A DNA stretch of 7,823 nucleotides from Candidatus Paceibacter normanii SCGC AAA255-P19 (GCA_000398025.1 ASKX01000018.1:1-7823), one strand, 5' to 3'; counted from the first letter of the stretch, positions 1 through 6,246 are shown. Translations and numbers: made by a program. The notes: a model not told the origin generated them from the sequence alone.

Positions 1-658
1 CCTCATTGACCATTAAAGTGGTCGGAGTAGAAGTAACATCCAGTACTCCTTCAATCTTGATTTGACCTTGAGGCTTTAAGTGAACATTTCCTAAGTTTTC
101 AAAGCGAGCATAAAACTCAACTGGCAGATGGGAATAAAAGCTTTTCTTGTTTTTGGTGGCAAATTCAAGCAGTTTTCCAGATTCAATTACCTCTCCGCCC
201 ACTTTCAGCAGAACTAAAGAACCAACCTTACCGGCTATGGCAATGGCTGTGGCTCCGGTTATAGCTTCCGGTGGCTGGGTGGAAAATAGAACGGCTGCGT
301 AATGACCACCGGGCTCGGCATTTTCTGGCACCTCAATGGCAAATTGAATTTCTTTTCTTTCTTTAGGTGATAAAGGAAGGGGGCTGGTGTCAATTTTAAT
401 CCATTTTGATAAACCATACTCTGATTCTTCAACAAAGCCTGGTTCGCCGGCTTCGCCTCTGGCGATGAAATCTTGTAAGGAGGGGTAATACAAGTAAGAG
501 TCGCTCGTTTCGTTAAAGACCTTGATGGTTTGCTTGATAACACTGCCGGGATTAGCATCTAATTCAAATTTGGGAGGCGAAACAGTCAGCGCTTGAACGC
601 CCTGAGCTAAAACCACTCCAACCAAAACTAAAATTGTCGCGAGAAAAAACTTTTTCAT
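1..658 (-). CDS. Secreted DUF916-like (WxL-interacting-type) surface protein, 3' end outside window
   Basis: 219 codons are visible from ATG at 658; the frame is still open at the window edge, so the C terminus is missing. Residues 1-23 form a signal peptide (MKKFF, hydrophobic core, then VQA before LTVSPPKFEL). Residues 24-130 read as an Ig-like beta domain of the DUF916/COG1470 kind: 'SPPKFELDANPG', 'KVFNETSDSYLYYP', a 'W.KI' strand, then 'LSPKERKEIQFAIEVPENAEPGGHYAAVLFS'. A second beta domain starts near residue 172 ('YSHLPVEFYARFENLGNVHLKPQGQIKI'). In Firmicutes, DUF916 proteins bind peptidoglycan and partner WxL surface proteins and end in a membrane helix; that end is not visible here. 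It lies 19 bp after the 770-aa surface protein gene and is probably co-transcribed with it. The family call rests on pattern recognition, so the role in binding the neighbouring proteins is inference. Confidence 0.72.
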   Translation of the reverse strand, partial: MKKFFLATILVLVGVVLAQGVQALTVSPPKFELDANPGSVIKQTIKVFNETSDSYLYYPSLQDFIARGEAGEPGFVEESEYGLSKWIKIDTSPLPLSPKERKEIQFAIEVPENAEPGGHYAAVLFSTQPPEAITGATAIAIAGKVGSLVLLKVGGEVIESGKLLEFATKNKKSFYSHLPVEFYARFENLGNVHLKPQGQIKIEGVLDVTSTPTTLMVNE

Positions 659-673
659 TTTTGACGCTTCCCC

Positions 674-679
674 CCTCCT
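674..679 (-). promoter_or_regulatory. Strong Shine-Dalgarno overlapping upstream stop codon
   Basis: On the minus strand TAGGAGGGGGG lies 15 nt before the ATG at 658. The TAG at its 5' end is the stop codon (680-678) of the 770-aa gene, so ribosomes finishing that gene sit on the ribosome binding site of the DUF916-like gene. This is the clearest Shine-Dalgarno in the window and fixes the start at 658. It suggests coupled translation of the two genes. Confidence 0.75.
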
Positions 680-2990
680 AGAAGGTGCTGGTTAGGATGT
701 AAGTGATGGTGTCGGTGTAAAGCCCAGCCGCTTGGTCGGGTGAGATACGGATGTTGTATTCAATAGCAATGTTGTCCCCTGCGGTGGTAGCCGGAGTGAC
801 GTCACCGGTAGCCAGCTGAGCCAGAGTGGCAGCCGTGGTGCTCGCAGTACCAGGAAGGTCGCCAGCGCCGTCGCCTTGATAAGCTGATTCGATAATAACT
901 GAAGTGCCATCACCATAGCGGGCTGACTGGGAAGAAGCTAAGACGCCATAACCGAAAGTGCCTGACCATTGGGAAATCTCTACTGTGCCATTGGTTAAAC
1001 CATCAGCATTGTCAGTGGCGCCGTTGGAATCGGTGTTTTGAACACTCAAGACATAGCCGCCAGCGGCATTGGTGGAAACAACAATGTTGGTTCCGGTAGC
1101 GCCGTTACCAATATTTGAGCCGGTGGCCGCTCCGTAATCTACCAAATTGCTTTTTCGGTTATAACCGTCTGCTCCGTTGGCAAAAGTTGCTCCTGAAACC
1201 GCGGTTCCGGTTACGGCAGTTGCCAAAGTGTAAGAATTGGGACCTGATCCCGGAGTAGTTGCCATTACCCAAACTTTGTCGGTATCAGTAGGATCAACAT
1301 TCGCTCTAACTAAATCGCCGTCGTAATTGTTGATGGCCCGGTAAAGATTAGTGGCTACTTGAACGGCGGTTAAATAATTGTTTTCATTGTCAACAATGTC
1401 AACCTTGGCGTAAGAGGTAGTAGCGATTACGCCATCGTCAGAGAATTCATATATTATCCCACGGACAGTAACTATCTCGCTTTCATGAGTTCCAGAAGGA
1501 GTAATAGCTTGCAAGTCAATGGAACCGTAAGCGTTTCGGGCGCCGCCTAACTTGTGATAGGCGTTGGGCTCTAAAGTGCCAAAGTCAATGGAAGTGCCGC
1601 CATACAGGCTGAGTGATAAAACCGGATCAACGGTAGCGGTAATGACTACTGAATCATCGGCAACGATATAGACACCGATGTAAGTATCGTCAATGGTGGC
1701 GTCGGCAGCGTTTGTGGTCTTAACCAGAATTTGATAGAGACCAACAGTGGTAGGGTTGGTAATTTGCTCTATTCCGGTAACTCCGGCTGCAGCATTTCTT
1801 CCAATTTCAATAGTAACTGTTTCTCCAGCATCAATGTCGTCACCCGCTCCTCCTCCGCTGATAAAGGTAATGCTTCCTCCGTCTCCAGTGACAACGGTCA
1901 CACCCCAGTTACCAGCTCCTTCAGCTCCGCCAACCACTAAAGTAAACTCACCAGCTACATCACCTGCCATGTCTACATCTTCAAAATTGAGAGCAGCCGG
2001 TAAAGTAAAACCAGAAGGGAAATCAACAACGACTTTTCCAGTAGTTGCTACAGCAGTGGTAGCGGTAAAGACGATGGTGTGGTTAGCAGCAACTAAAGTA
2101 CCAGTAGCTGCTCCATCAACCGGGAAGTCGCCAATCAATTTAACAGTTTTCAGAAAATCATCAGTGCCGTCTTCAACAACTCTAACTGTAGAATTAGCGC
2201 CGGTACTGGCCGAAGTAATCTTAATCTTATTTGAGGCATAAGTAGCGTCGGCCAAGGTGGTTACATTACCATCAGCATCAATAGCAGCGGTAATAGCCGT
2301 AGCTAAGGTAGTGCCAGTGGTATAATTGCCGGCTGCGACATCAAGAGTTCCAGATTGGACTCCATCTACTTTAATGGTGAAATTGTCGTTAACATCATTG
2401 AGAACAATGAAGGAAACAGCAGCATCAGAGGTTTTATCAGCATCTCTGATGCTGGTGTCATCAGCAGTGTAACCTAAAGTAGCAGCGGCAGTACAATTAA
2501 CAGCATCGTCCCAATCAATGTTGGCGTTTTGAGTGTTTCCGCCATCACCCCGAATGGTAAACTTATCGGTTGATTCATTGTAGGTAACGGTGTAAGTGTC
2601 GTCGGCATCACCATCAGTTGCTTCCAGGGCAGTTTTGACAGCAGCAGCCACTTCATCGCCAGTGTAAATAACTTCGGCAATTAAACCACCGCTGGTAATT
2701 AAGTCGGTAGTGGTGTCGCCGGGTAAACCGCTGCCATCTGGGTCCCAATAAATGTCTTCATTGGTAGCAGCGACGAAAATAAAGGCGTCGGTGACAGTGT
2801 CAGTGCTTTGAGTGTAGCCGGCTGTAGCTGTACCGGTTCCTGAAACTTGGGTTCGGGTTAGAGTGTCTTTGGCGCTGGTTAATCTGGCAGCCATTCCAAC
2901 AGAAGGAATTATTGCCATATTCAACATCACCGCCAAAAGCAAAACCAGCGAAATTTTAGGAATTAGTTTATATTTTCTCATTTTTTTCAT
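678..2990 (-). CDS. Large modular secreted surface protein with flagellin-IN-like modules (770 aa)
   Basis: Probable cell-surface protein; no enzyme motif seen. A signal peptide covers about residues 1-35 (MKKMRKYK, hydrophobic core, 'GMAA'). Residues 65-180 and 190-287 resemble flagellin hook IN modules: 'YTVTYNESTDKFTI...LGYTADDT', then 'NFTIKVDG...TLDVAAGNYTTGTTLATAI' and 'IKITSASTGANSTVRVV'. Residues 295-445 form a beta domain ('VVVDFPSGF', 'GLYQILVKT', 'YIVADDSVVITATVDP'). A C-terminal module begins at 458 ('LSLSLYGGTSIDFGTLEPN'), is interrupted at about 480-632, resumes at 635 ('NIVVSTNAAGGYVLSV') and ends 'AGLYTDTITYILTSTF'. The same module ends the 652-aa neighbour. The start is uncertain: ATG at 2990 or in-frame ATG at 2981, neither with a clear Shine-Dalgarno. 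No flagellar gene is nearby, so a flagellar role is unlikely. Adhesin or surface-layer-like function is inference. Confidence 0.8.
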   Translation of the reverse strand: MKKMRKYKLIPKISLVLLLAVMLNMAIIPSVGMAARLTSAKDTLTRTQVSGTGTATAGYTQSTDTVTDAFIFVAATNEDIYWDPDGSGLPGDTTTDLITSGGLIAEVIYTGDEVAAAVKTALEATDGDADDTYTVTYNESTDKFTIRGDGGNTQNANIDWDDAVNCTAAATLGYTADDTSIRDADKTSDAAVSFIVLNDVNDNFTIKVDGVQSGTLDVAAGNYTTGTTLATAITAAIDADGNVTTLADATYASNKIKITSASTGANSTVRVVEDGTDDFLKTVKLIGDFPVDGAATGTLVAANHTIVFTATTAVATTGKVVVDFPSGFTLPAALNFEDVDMAGDVAGEFTLVVGGAEGAGNWGVTVVTGDGGSITFISGGGAGDDIDAGETVTIEIGRNAAAGVTGIEQITNPTTVGLYQILVKTTNAADATIDDTYIGVYIVADDSVVITATVDPVLSLSLYGGTSIDFGTLEPNAYHKLGGARNAYGSIDLQAITPSGTHESEIVTVRGIIYEFSDDGVIATTSYAKVDIVDNENNYLTAVQVATNLYRAINNYDGDLVRANVDPTDTDKVWVMATTPGSGPNSYTLATAVTGTAVSGATFANGADGYNRKSNLVDYGAATGSNIGNGATGTNIVVSTNAAGGYVLSVQNTDSNGATDNADGLTNGTVEISQWSGTFGYGVLASSQSARYGDGTSVIIESAYQGDGAGDLPGTASTTAATLAQLATGDVTPATTAGDNIAIEYNIRISPDQAAGLYTDTITYILTSTF

Positions 2991-3006
2991 TAGTAATTAG
3001 TTACTA
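2991..3006 (-). promoter_or_regulatory. Inverted repeat abutting the start codon of the 770-aa gene
   Basis: The minus strand reads TAGTAA-CTAA-TTACTA and then ATG at 2990. This is a 6-bp, AT-rich stem with a 4-nt loop, placed where a Shine-Dalgarno would be expected. An 8-bp palindrome TACTAGTA overlaps it just upstream. It is weak as an RNA hairpin and could equally be a protein-binding dyad. Confidence 0.4.
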
Positions 3007-3017
3007 GTAGTTAATGA

Positions 3018-3050
3018 TTCGACCTTTTGTTGTTTTTTATTTTCGACCTT
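3018..3050. repeat. Two copies of TTCGACCTT in the leader of the 770-aa gene
   Basis: On the plus strand TTCGACCTT occurs at 3018-3026 and 3042-3050, 24 bp apart. The second copy is extended to TTTCGACCTT from 3041. On the minus-strand mRNA these read AAGGUCGAA, 27 and 51 nt before the ATG at 2990. A third copy lies at 6149-6158 in the loop of the candidate small RNA. I see no other copy in the window. Possible roles are a target for antisense pairing or an operator. Confidence 0.5.
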
Positions 3051-3052
3051 TT

Positions 3053-5011
3053 TTAAAATGTTGTTGTACATATATATGTAACGGTGTGGCTGTATCTGCC
3101 AGCTGTGGTTGCAGAATCAACTATGGCTTTGTAAGTGACGGTGACGACTGAGGGGTCAACCGGGCCGGAGCTGGAAGCTATAGTCTGGGTACTGGAAGTA
3201 ATGGCGTAATCTTGGTCTGACATTTGGCCTTCAGCTGAGCCAGAAGTTCTTACTCCATATTCTTCTCCTCTACTAACCGCGCTATCAGTCACGTCATCGA
3301 TATCGCCCAAGCCATCGCCCAATCTTAAATTGCCGTCTTCTTGAATTGTTACTGCGTAACCATATTCAGCATTAGTGGAAGCAGTTAGTAAGTTGCTATC
3401 AAAACTCATTTGGTTTGGCACCAAAGCGCCCAAGTCAATCCATTTTTTATCTATTGAAAAGGTTAAGCTTAAATCAGAAGTGGTGGCTGAAGTTTCGGTA
3501 GACCAATCGGTTTCAGTAAAATCTTCATCTCTGGCTTTAGCTTTCATTTTGTAAGTGGTGGTTTGCTTCAAGCCAGTTACGGTTTCGCCGGTGCCATTTC
3601 CCCAATTAGCGTAGGCTTGCCAAACCATTGAGCCCCCTAAAGTATTGTCTGCTTGGATATATTGGGTGGTTGCCCAATTGTCATCTGATATGGCAATGGC
3701 GTATTCGGCATCTTCGGGATTATCAATCTGGGCATCCCGTGAAATCTCATAAGCGGTTTTCGCCCGATTGTAAACCCCCAGTTCATCTAAAACTCCATTT
3801 AAATAATTAGTGCTGATTTTTCCTAACTTCACGGCATCGGCTGCCACTCCCGTACTGTCTGTTACCGCCACGTGAGTCCAGCTGGTAGTCAATCCATCGC
3901 TTTTTTGGACTCCATTGACAAAAATAGTCGGGGAAGGAAAGCCGGTAGCGGAAATGGTACCGGTAGAAACACTGATATTTACCGTTGCCGATAACTCCAA
4001 GATTTTCTCGGTGGTGCTGTTGGCTTTAATCCAAAACTCAACAGTTTTTATCCCCGTGCCAACAGTGCCAACATCTATATAATCATCTGTACCATCAAAA
4101 TCTAGGGCGCGGCCGAAGCGGCCGTCGGCGGTGACTGGGCCAACTACTTTGCCATTGTTCCCTGTATCAGACAAATCGGTAATTTGGTCCTGAACTTTAA
4201 AATACAAACTTTCAACGTTGGCAGAATAACTCCAGGAAGAGCCGTCATAATATTTCACCTGGTCAGCTTCGCCAGAGGTGTTGCCCTGGAAAGTACCGGA
4301 ACCGGAATCAGGAGTAAAAACTATCCAGTATTCCATGCCGGCCGTAATTACCGAAATGGCATTCAAAGCAATGTGAGTGGCTGAACCGGCATTCAAAGTA
4401 ATGTTGTTAGCATAGGCGTCGGTATAAACCAAGGTGCCGGAAGGTGAGCCATCGGAATCGGTTTCGATTCTGATATCGCCAACTAAATTGCCTGCAGCAG
4501 TTTGATAAAGGTCTATGGCTGAAATTCGGGTAGCGGAGCCGGCCTGGAATTTCTGGGCAATTTTAGTGTTGGTAGAAGTATCAATGGTTTCTGAAGCTAC
4601 TCCGGTAGTGGTATAGCTATCAATTAAAGGGTCGGTATTGAATTTATAATGTGCCACCAAAGCAGGGTCAGTGTCGTTTAATTCATAACCGCGATTAATT
4701 CTGAAATTTAAACTATTGTAGGAACCAGTGTTCAATAGGGTAGGGGTAGCTGGCTGGTCGGCCTGAATACCATAACTCATAGCTCCGCCAATTTGATAAC
4801 TTTGACTTTCCGATTTGCCTTCGCCCACTTCTCCCAAAGTTTCCAGCATTTTATAATTGGTTGATTCTTCAATCTGGCCACCAGGAGTAATGGCTTCATA
4901 ATCTATCCGGTAATTAGGGCTTTCCATTATGCTGCCAGCCACAACGGGGAAAAACATCAATGATATTATTAAAAAAGTACTGGCAATCATTTTGAACATT
5001 TGACATTTCAC
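3053..5011 (-). CDS. Secreted LamG / fibronectin-type surface protein (652 aa)
   Basis: Likely adhesive surface protein, perhaps glycan-binding through LamG. Residues 8-26 form a signal peptide (MIASTFLIISLMFFPVVAG). Residues 30-80 carry a 'SPNYRIDYEAITPGGQIEESTNYKM...SQSYQIGGAMSYG' segment often seen in secreted proteins of uncultivated bacteria. A LamG domain begins at 117 ('ALVAHYKFN'), resumes at 278 ('DLSDTGNNG...FGRALDFDGTDDYIDVG', 'TVEFWIKA', 'WTHVAV') and ends 'LNGVLDELGVYNRAKTAYEI' near 423. Between its halves, residues 136-275 look like a separate jelly-roll domain ('AQKFQAGSATRISAIDLY', 'PSGTLVYTD', 'AGMEYWIVFTPDSG', 'SLYFKVQ'). Residues 430-512 are fibronectin-III-like. The C-terminal module (516-652) matches that of the 770-aa protein. 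The GTG start at 5011 forms a 4-nt GTGA overlap with the HTH gene; ATGs at 4999 and 4990 are alternatives and no Shine-Dalgarno decides. Confidence 0.82.
   Translation of the reverse strand: MKCQMFKMIASTFLIISLMFFPVVAGSIMESPNYRIDYEAITPGGQIEESTNYKMLETLGEVGEGKSESQSYQIGGAMSYGIQADQPATPTLLNTGSYNSLNFRINRGYELNDTDPALVAHYKFNTDPLIDSYTTTGVASETIDTSTNTKIAQKFQAGSATRISAIDLYQTAAGNLVGDIRIETDSDGSPSGTLVYTDAYANNITLNAGSATHIALNAISVITAGMEYWIVFTPDSGSGTFQGNTSGEADQVKYYDGSSWSYSANVESLYFKVQDQITDLSDTGNNGKVVGPVTADGRFGRALDFDGTDDYIDVGTVGTGIKTVEFWIKANSTTEKILELSATVNISVSTGTISATGFPSPTIFVNGVQKSDGLTTSWTHVAVTDSTGVAADAVKLGKISTNYLNGVLDELGVYNRAKTAYEISRDAQIDNPEDAEYAIAISDDNWATTQYIQADNTLGGSMVWQAYANWGNGTGETVTGLKQTTTYKMKAKARDEDFTETDWSTETSATTSDLSLTFSIDKKWIDLGALVPNQMSFDSNLLTASTNAEYGYAVTIQEDGNLRLGDGLGDIDDVTDSAVSRGEEYGVRTSGSAEGQMSDQDYAITSSTQTIASSSGPVDPSVVTVTYKAIVDSATTAGRYSHTVTYICTTTF
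4358..4404 (-). repeat. Short in-gene direct repeat
   Basis: The 17-mer GGCATTCAAAGYAATGT occurs at 4358-4374 and 4388-4404 on the plus strand with one C/T difference, exactly 30 bp apart. It encodes the repeated peptide ITLNAGSATHIALNAIS within the inserted jelly-roll domain. It looks like a small in-frame duplication of ten codons. Confidence 0.5.
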
Positions 5012-6084
5012 TGTTCGTTAACTGGTACCAGTAAATATAAATATTCCTGGGCTTCAGCTTTTTCAATAATGGGAACGATCTTGCCCGCTCTTCCGGTTTC
5101 ATCCGGAGTAACCTCCACCTTGTCAGAAAAGGCCTTTTCTAATTTTCCTTTGACTTCGGCAATTTTTTCTTCAGGATAAGGAACAATTACCGCTCCCTCC
5201 TCTGGTTGAGGACGAACCGGCTTTTCGACTATTAGCATCTCCCCGGGAACTTCCTGCCAGGGACGAATGGCAAACCGATAAGCCCTATCCACAATTCTGG
5301 CAAAATCTGTAACTTCTTTTTGAATATTAGAAACTAAAAGTTGGTACCCCTTAACTATGTCATCCGCATCTTGGGCTATCCCTTCTTCAAGCTGATCATT
5401 TGCCTTAACATAACTTTGAACAATTTTCTGAGCCATTCCAGAAAATTGATGACCAAGCCATTGAAAGTATTCCTGGAAAATCTCAACCGTGCCTTCGCCA
5501 ACACTAGCTGCCTGATAACCTGCCATTGCTAATCGGGAATCTATTTCTTCAGAGACAGAGCCTCCGAAGGAGGCAAAGGTGGAAAAGAGAGTGGAGCTCT
5601 CTTTGACTACAAACTGAAAAGATTGAGGTATCTCAGAAACGGTATTGATAACCAAATCAACCACTCCCTTATCAAAATCGTCGTTGAGTTCTACCACTAA
5701 GGGGTTGGCAGTTTCGTAAAAACTATAAAAGCTTCCCTTGTTATGAAATGCTCCGGTTATAAAAGCAACAAAAACCAGCACCATGACAAATTCAAAACGA
5801 ATCCCCGTAGTAAAAAATTTCATTACGGAGAGCAATGATGGTGCTGGCTCAACCGGAAGATTTTCCGGAGGTAAAATAACTTTTTTATTATTTAAATTGT
5901 TATTATGTTCTTCGATGTGCTGCAAGTACTCTTCCAGCCATTCTTTTTTGGTTACCCAGTTGCGGCCAAACTTTATTGCTTTCAACTTTCCCTGTCTGGC
6001 TCGCAAAGATAAATACTCTTGCGAATAAGAGCAACGCTGAGTAGCTTCTTGAAGAGATATGTAAACTGTTTCCTCCTTGTTCAT
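5008..6084 (-). CDS. Membrane-anchored helix-turn-helix protein with extracellular tail (358 aa)
   Basis: Residues 7-55 form an excisionase/MerR-like HTH: 'YISLQEATQRCSYSQEYLSLRARQGKLKAIKFGRNWVTKKEWLEEYL'. A linker follows, then one hydrophobic helix at about 98-114 (FEFVMVLVFVAFITGAF). The remaining 240 residues should be outside the cell. They are mainly amphipathic helices (130-275), then a Pro/Glu-rich stretch (276-305) and a final module 'PDETGRAGKIVPIIEKAEAQEYLYLLVPV'. This suggests a one-component membrane regulator sensing the surface, or a DNA-to-envelope tether; which one cannot be decided from sequence. It is first in the surface cluster and overlaps the LamG gene by 4 nt, so control of that cluster is a fair guess. 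The start ATG at 6084 has only a weak AAGG just upstream, and no good minus-strand promoter is visible. The TTGACA of the opposing small-RNA promoter lies 5 bp from the start codon. Confidence 0.75.
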   Translation of the reverse strand: MNKEETVYISLQEATQRCSYSQEYLSLRARQGKLKAIKFGRNWVTKKEWLEEYLQHIEEHNNNLNNKKVILPPENLPVEPAPSLLSVMKFFTTGIRFEFVMVLVFVAFITGAFHNKGSFYSFYETANPLVVELNDDFDKGVVDLVINTVSEIPQSFQFVVKESSTLFSTFASFGGSVSEEIDSRLAMAGYQAASVGEGTVEIFQEYFQWLGHQFSGMAQKIVQSYVKANDQLEEGIAQDADDIVKGYQLLVSNIQKEVTDFARIVDRAYRFAIRPWQEVPGEMLIVEKPVRPQPEEGAVIVPYPEEKIAEVKGKLEKAFSDKVEVTPDETGRAGKIVPIIEKAEAQEYLYLLVPVNEQ

Positions 6085-6088
6085 TGCC

Positions 6089-6116
6089 TTGACAAATAAT
6101 GTCTGATATTTATAAT
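6089..6116 (+). promoter_or_regulatory. Consensus sigma-70 promoter on the plus strand
   Basis: TTGACA at 6089-6094 and TATAAT at 6111-6116 are separated by 16 bp, so both hexamers match the consensus perfectly. The predicted start of transcription is about 6123, at the first base pairs of the hairpin RNA described at 6123-6186. No plus-strand protein gene follows. A small dyad GACA-AATAA-TGTC (6091-6103) overlaps the -35 element and spacer and could be an operator. Confidence 0.75.
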
Positions 6117-6122
6117 TTAAGC

Positions 6123-6186
6123 TGAGGACCTAAAAGAAAACCCTCCTATTTCGACCTTAGGCAGGCTTTCTGGGTCCTCTTTTTTT
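6123..6186 (+). ncRNA. Candidate small structured RNA with its own promoter and terminator
   Basis: Transcription from the consensus promoter would begin at about 6123. The RNA folds into one long hairpin. The outer stem is GAGGACC (6124-6130) with GGUCCUC (6173-6179). The middle stem is AGAAA (6135-6139) with UUUCU (6167-6171). The inner stem is CCUCCUA (6142-6148) with UAGG-c-AGG (6158-6165, C6162 bulged). The loop is UUUCGACCU (6149-6157). Seven U (6180-6186) follow the outer stem directly, as in an intrinsic terminator. The promoter, hairpin and U-tract fit one another to within a base or two, which argues for a free-standing RNA of about 64 nt. I do not recognise the family. It runs divergently from the HTH gene and toward the 3' end of rodA. 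Expression is not shown by sequence alone. Confidence 0.65.
6173..6186 (+). terminator. Intrinsic terminator of the plus-strand RNA
   Basis: The 3' arm GGUCCUC is followed at once by seven T on the plus strand, then AGC. There is no T-run on the minus strand beyond the other end of the hairpin, so its polarity is plus only. The only transcript it can end within this window is the candidate small RNA. Confidence 0.65.
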
Positions 6187-6219
6187 AGCTTGGTTTTTGA
6201 TAACCGATACTATATTTAT

Positions 6220-6228
6220 TTATACACA
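6220..6228 (+). promoter_or_regulatory. DnaA box (TTATACACA)
   Basis: Exact match to the DnaA-box consensus TTATNCACA on the plus strand, within an AT-rich stretch. A second box lies in the opposite orientation 56 bp away (6276-6284). Confidence 0.5.
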
Positions 6229-6246
6229 GATTATCTTATTTTCCGA

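Noticed and set aside
259..558. 99-codon minus-strand frame
   Set aside because: It overlaps the DUF916-like gene in another frame. The signal peptide and domain pattern are clear in the 658-1 frame only.
1747..2241. 164-codon open frame on the plus strand rich in Pro, Ser, Thr and Val
   Set aside because: It lies entirely opposite the 770-aa gene, has no ribosome binding site, and its composition is what the reverse complement of Ala/Thr/Gly-rich coding sequence gives.
4110..4124. CGGCCG-AAG-CGGCCG inverted repeat as a terminator or regulatory hairpin
   Set aside because: It lies inside the LamG coding sequence (residues FGRA) with no T-run. Most likely it comes from codon choice in a GC-rich patch.
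6141..6148. Minus-strand TAGGAGGG as a Shine-Dalgarno for a small minus-strand ORF
   Set aside because: No ATG, GTG or TTG follows within a usable distance. The sequence is explained as the complement of an arm of the plus-strand hairpin.
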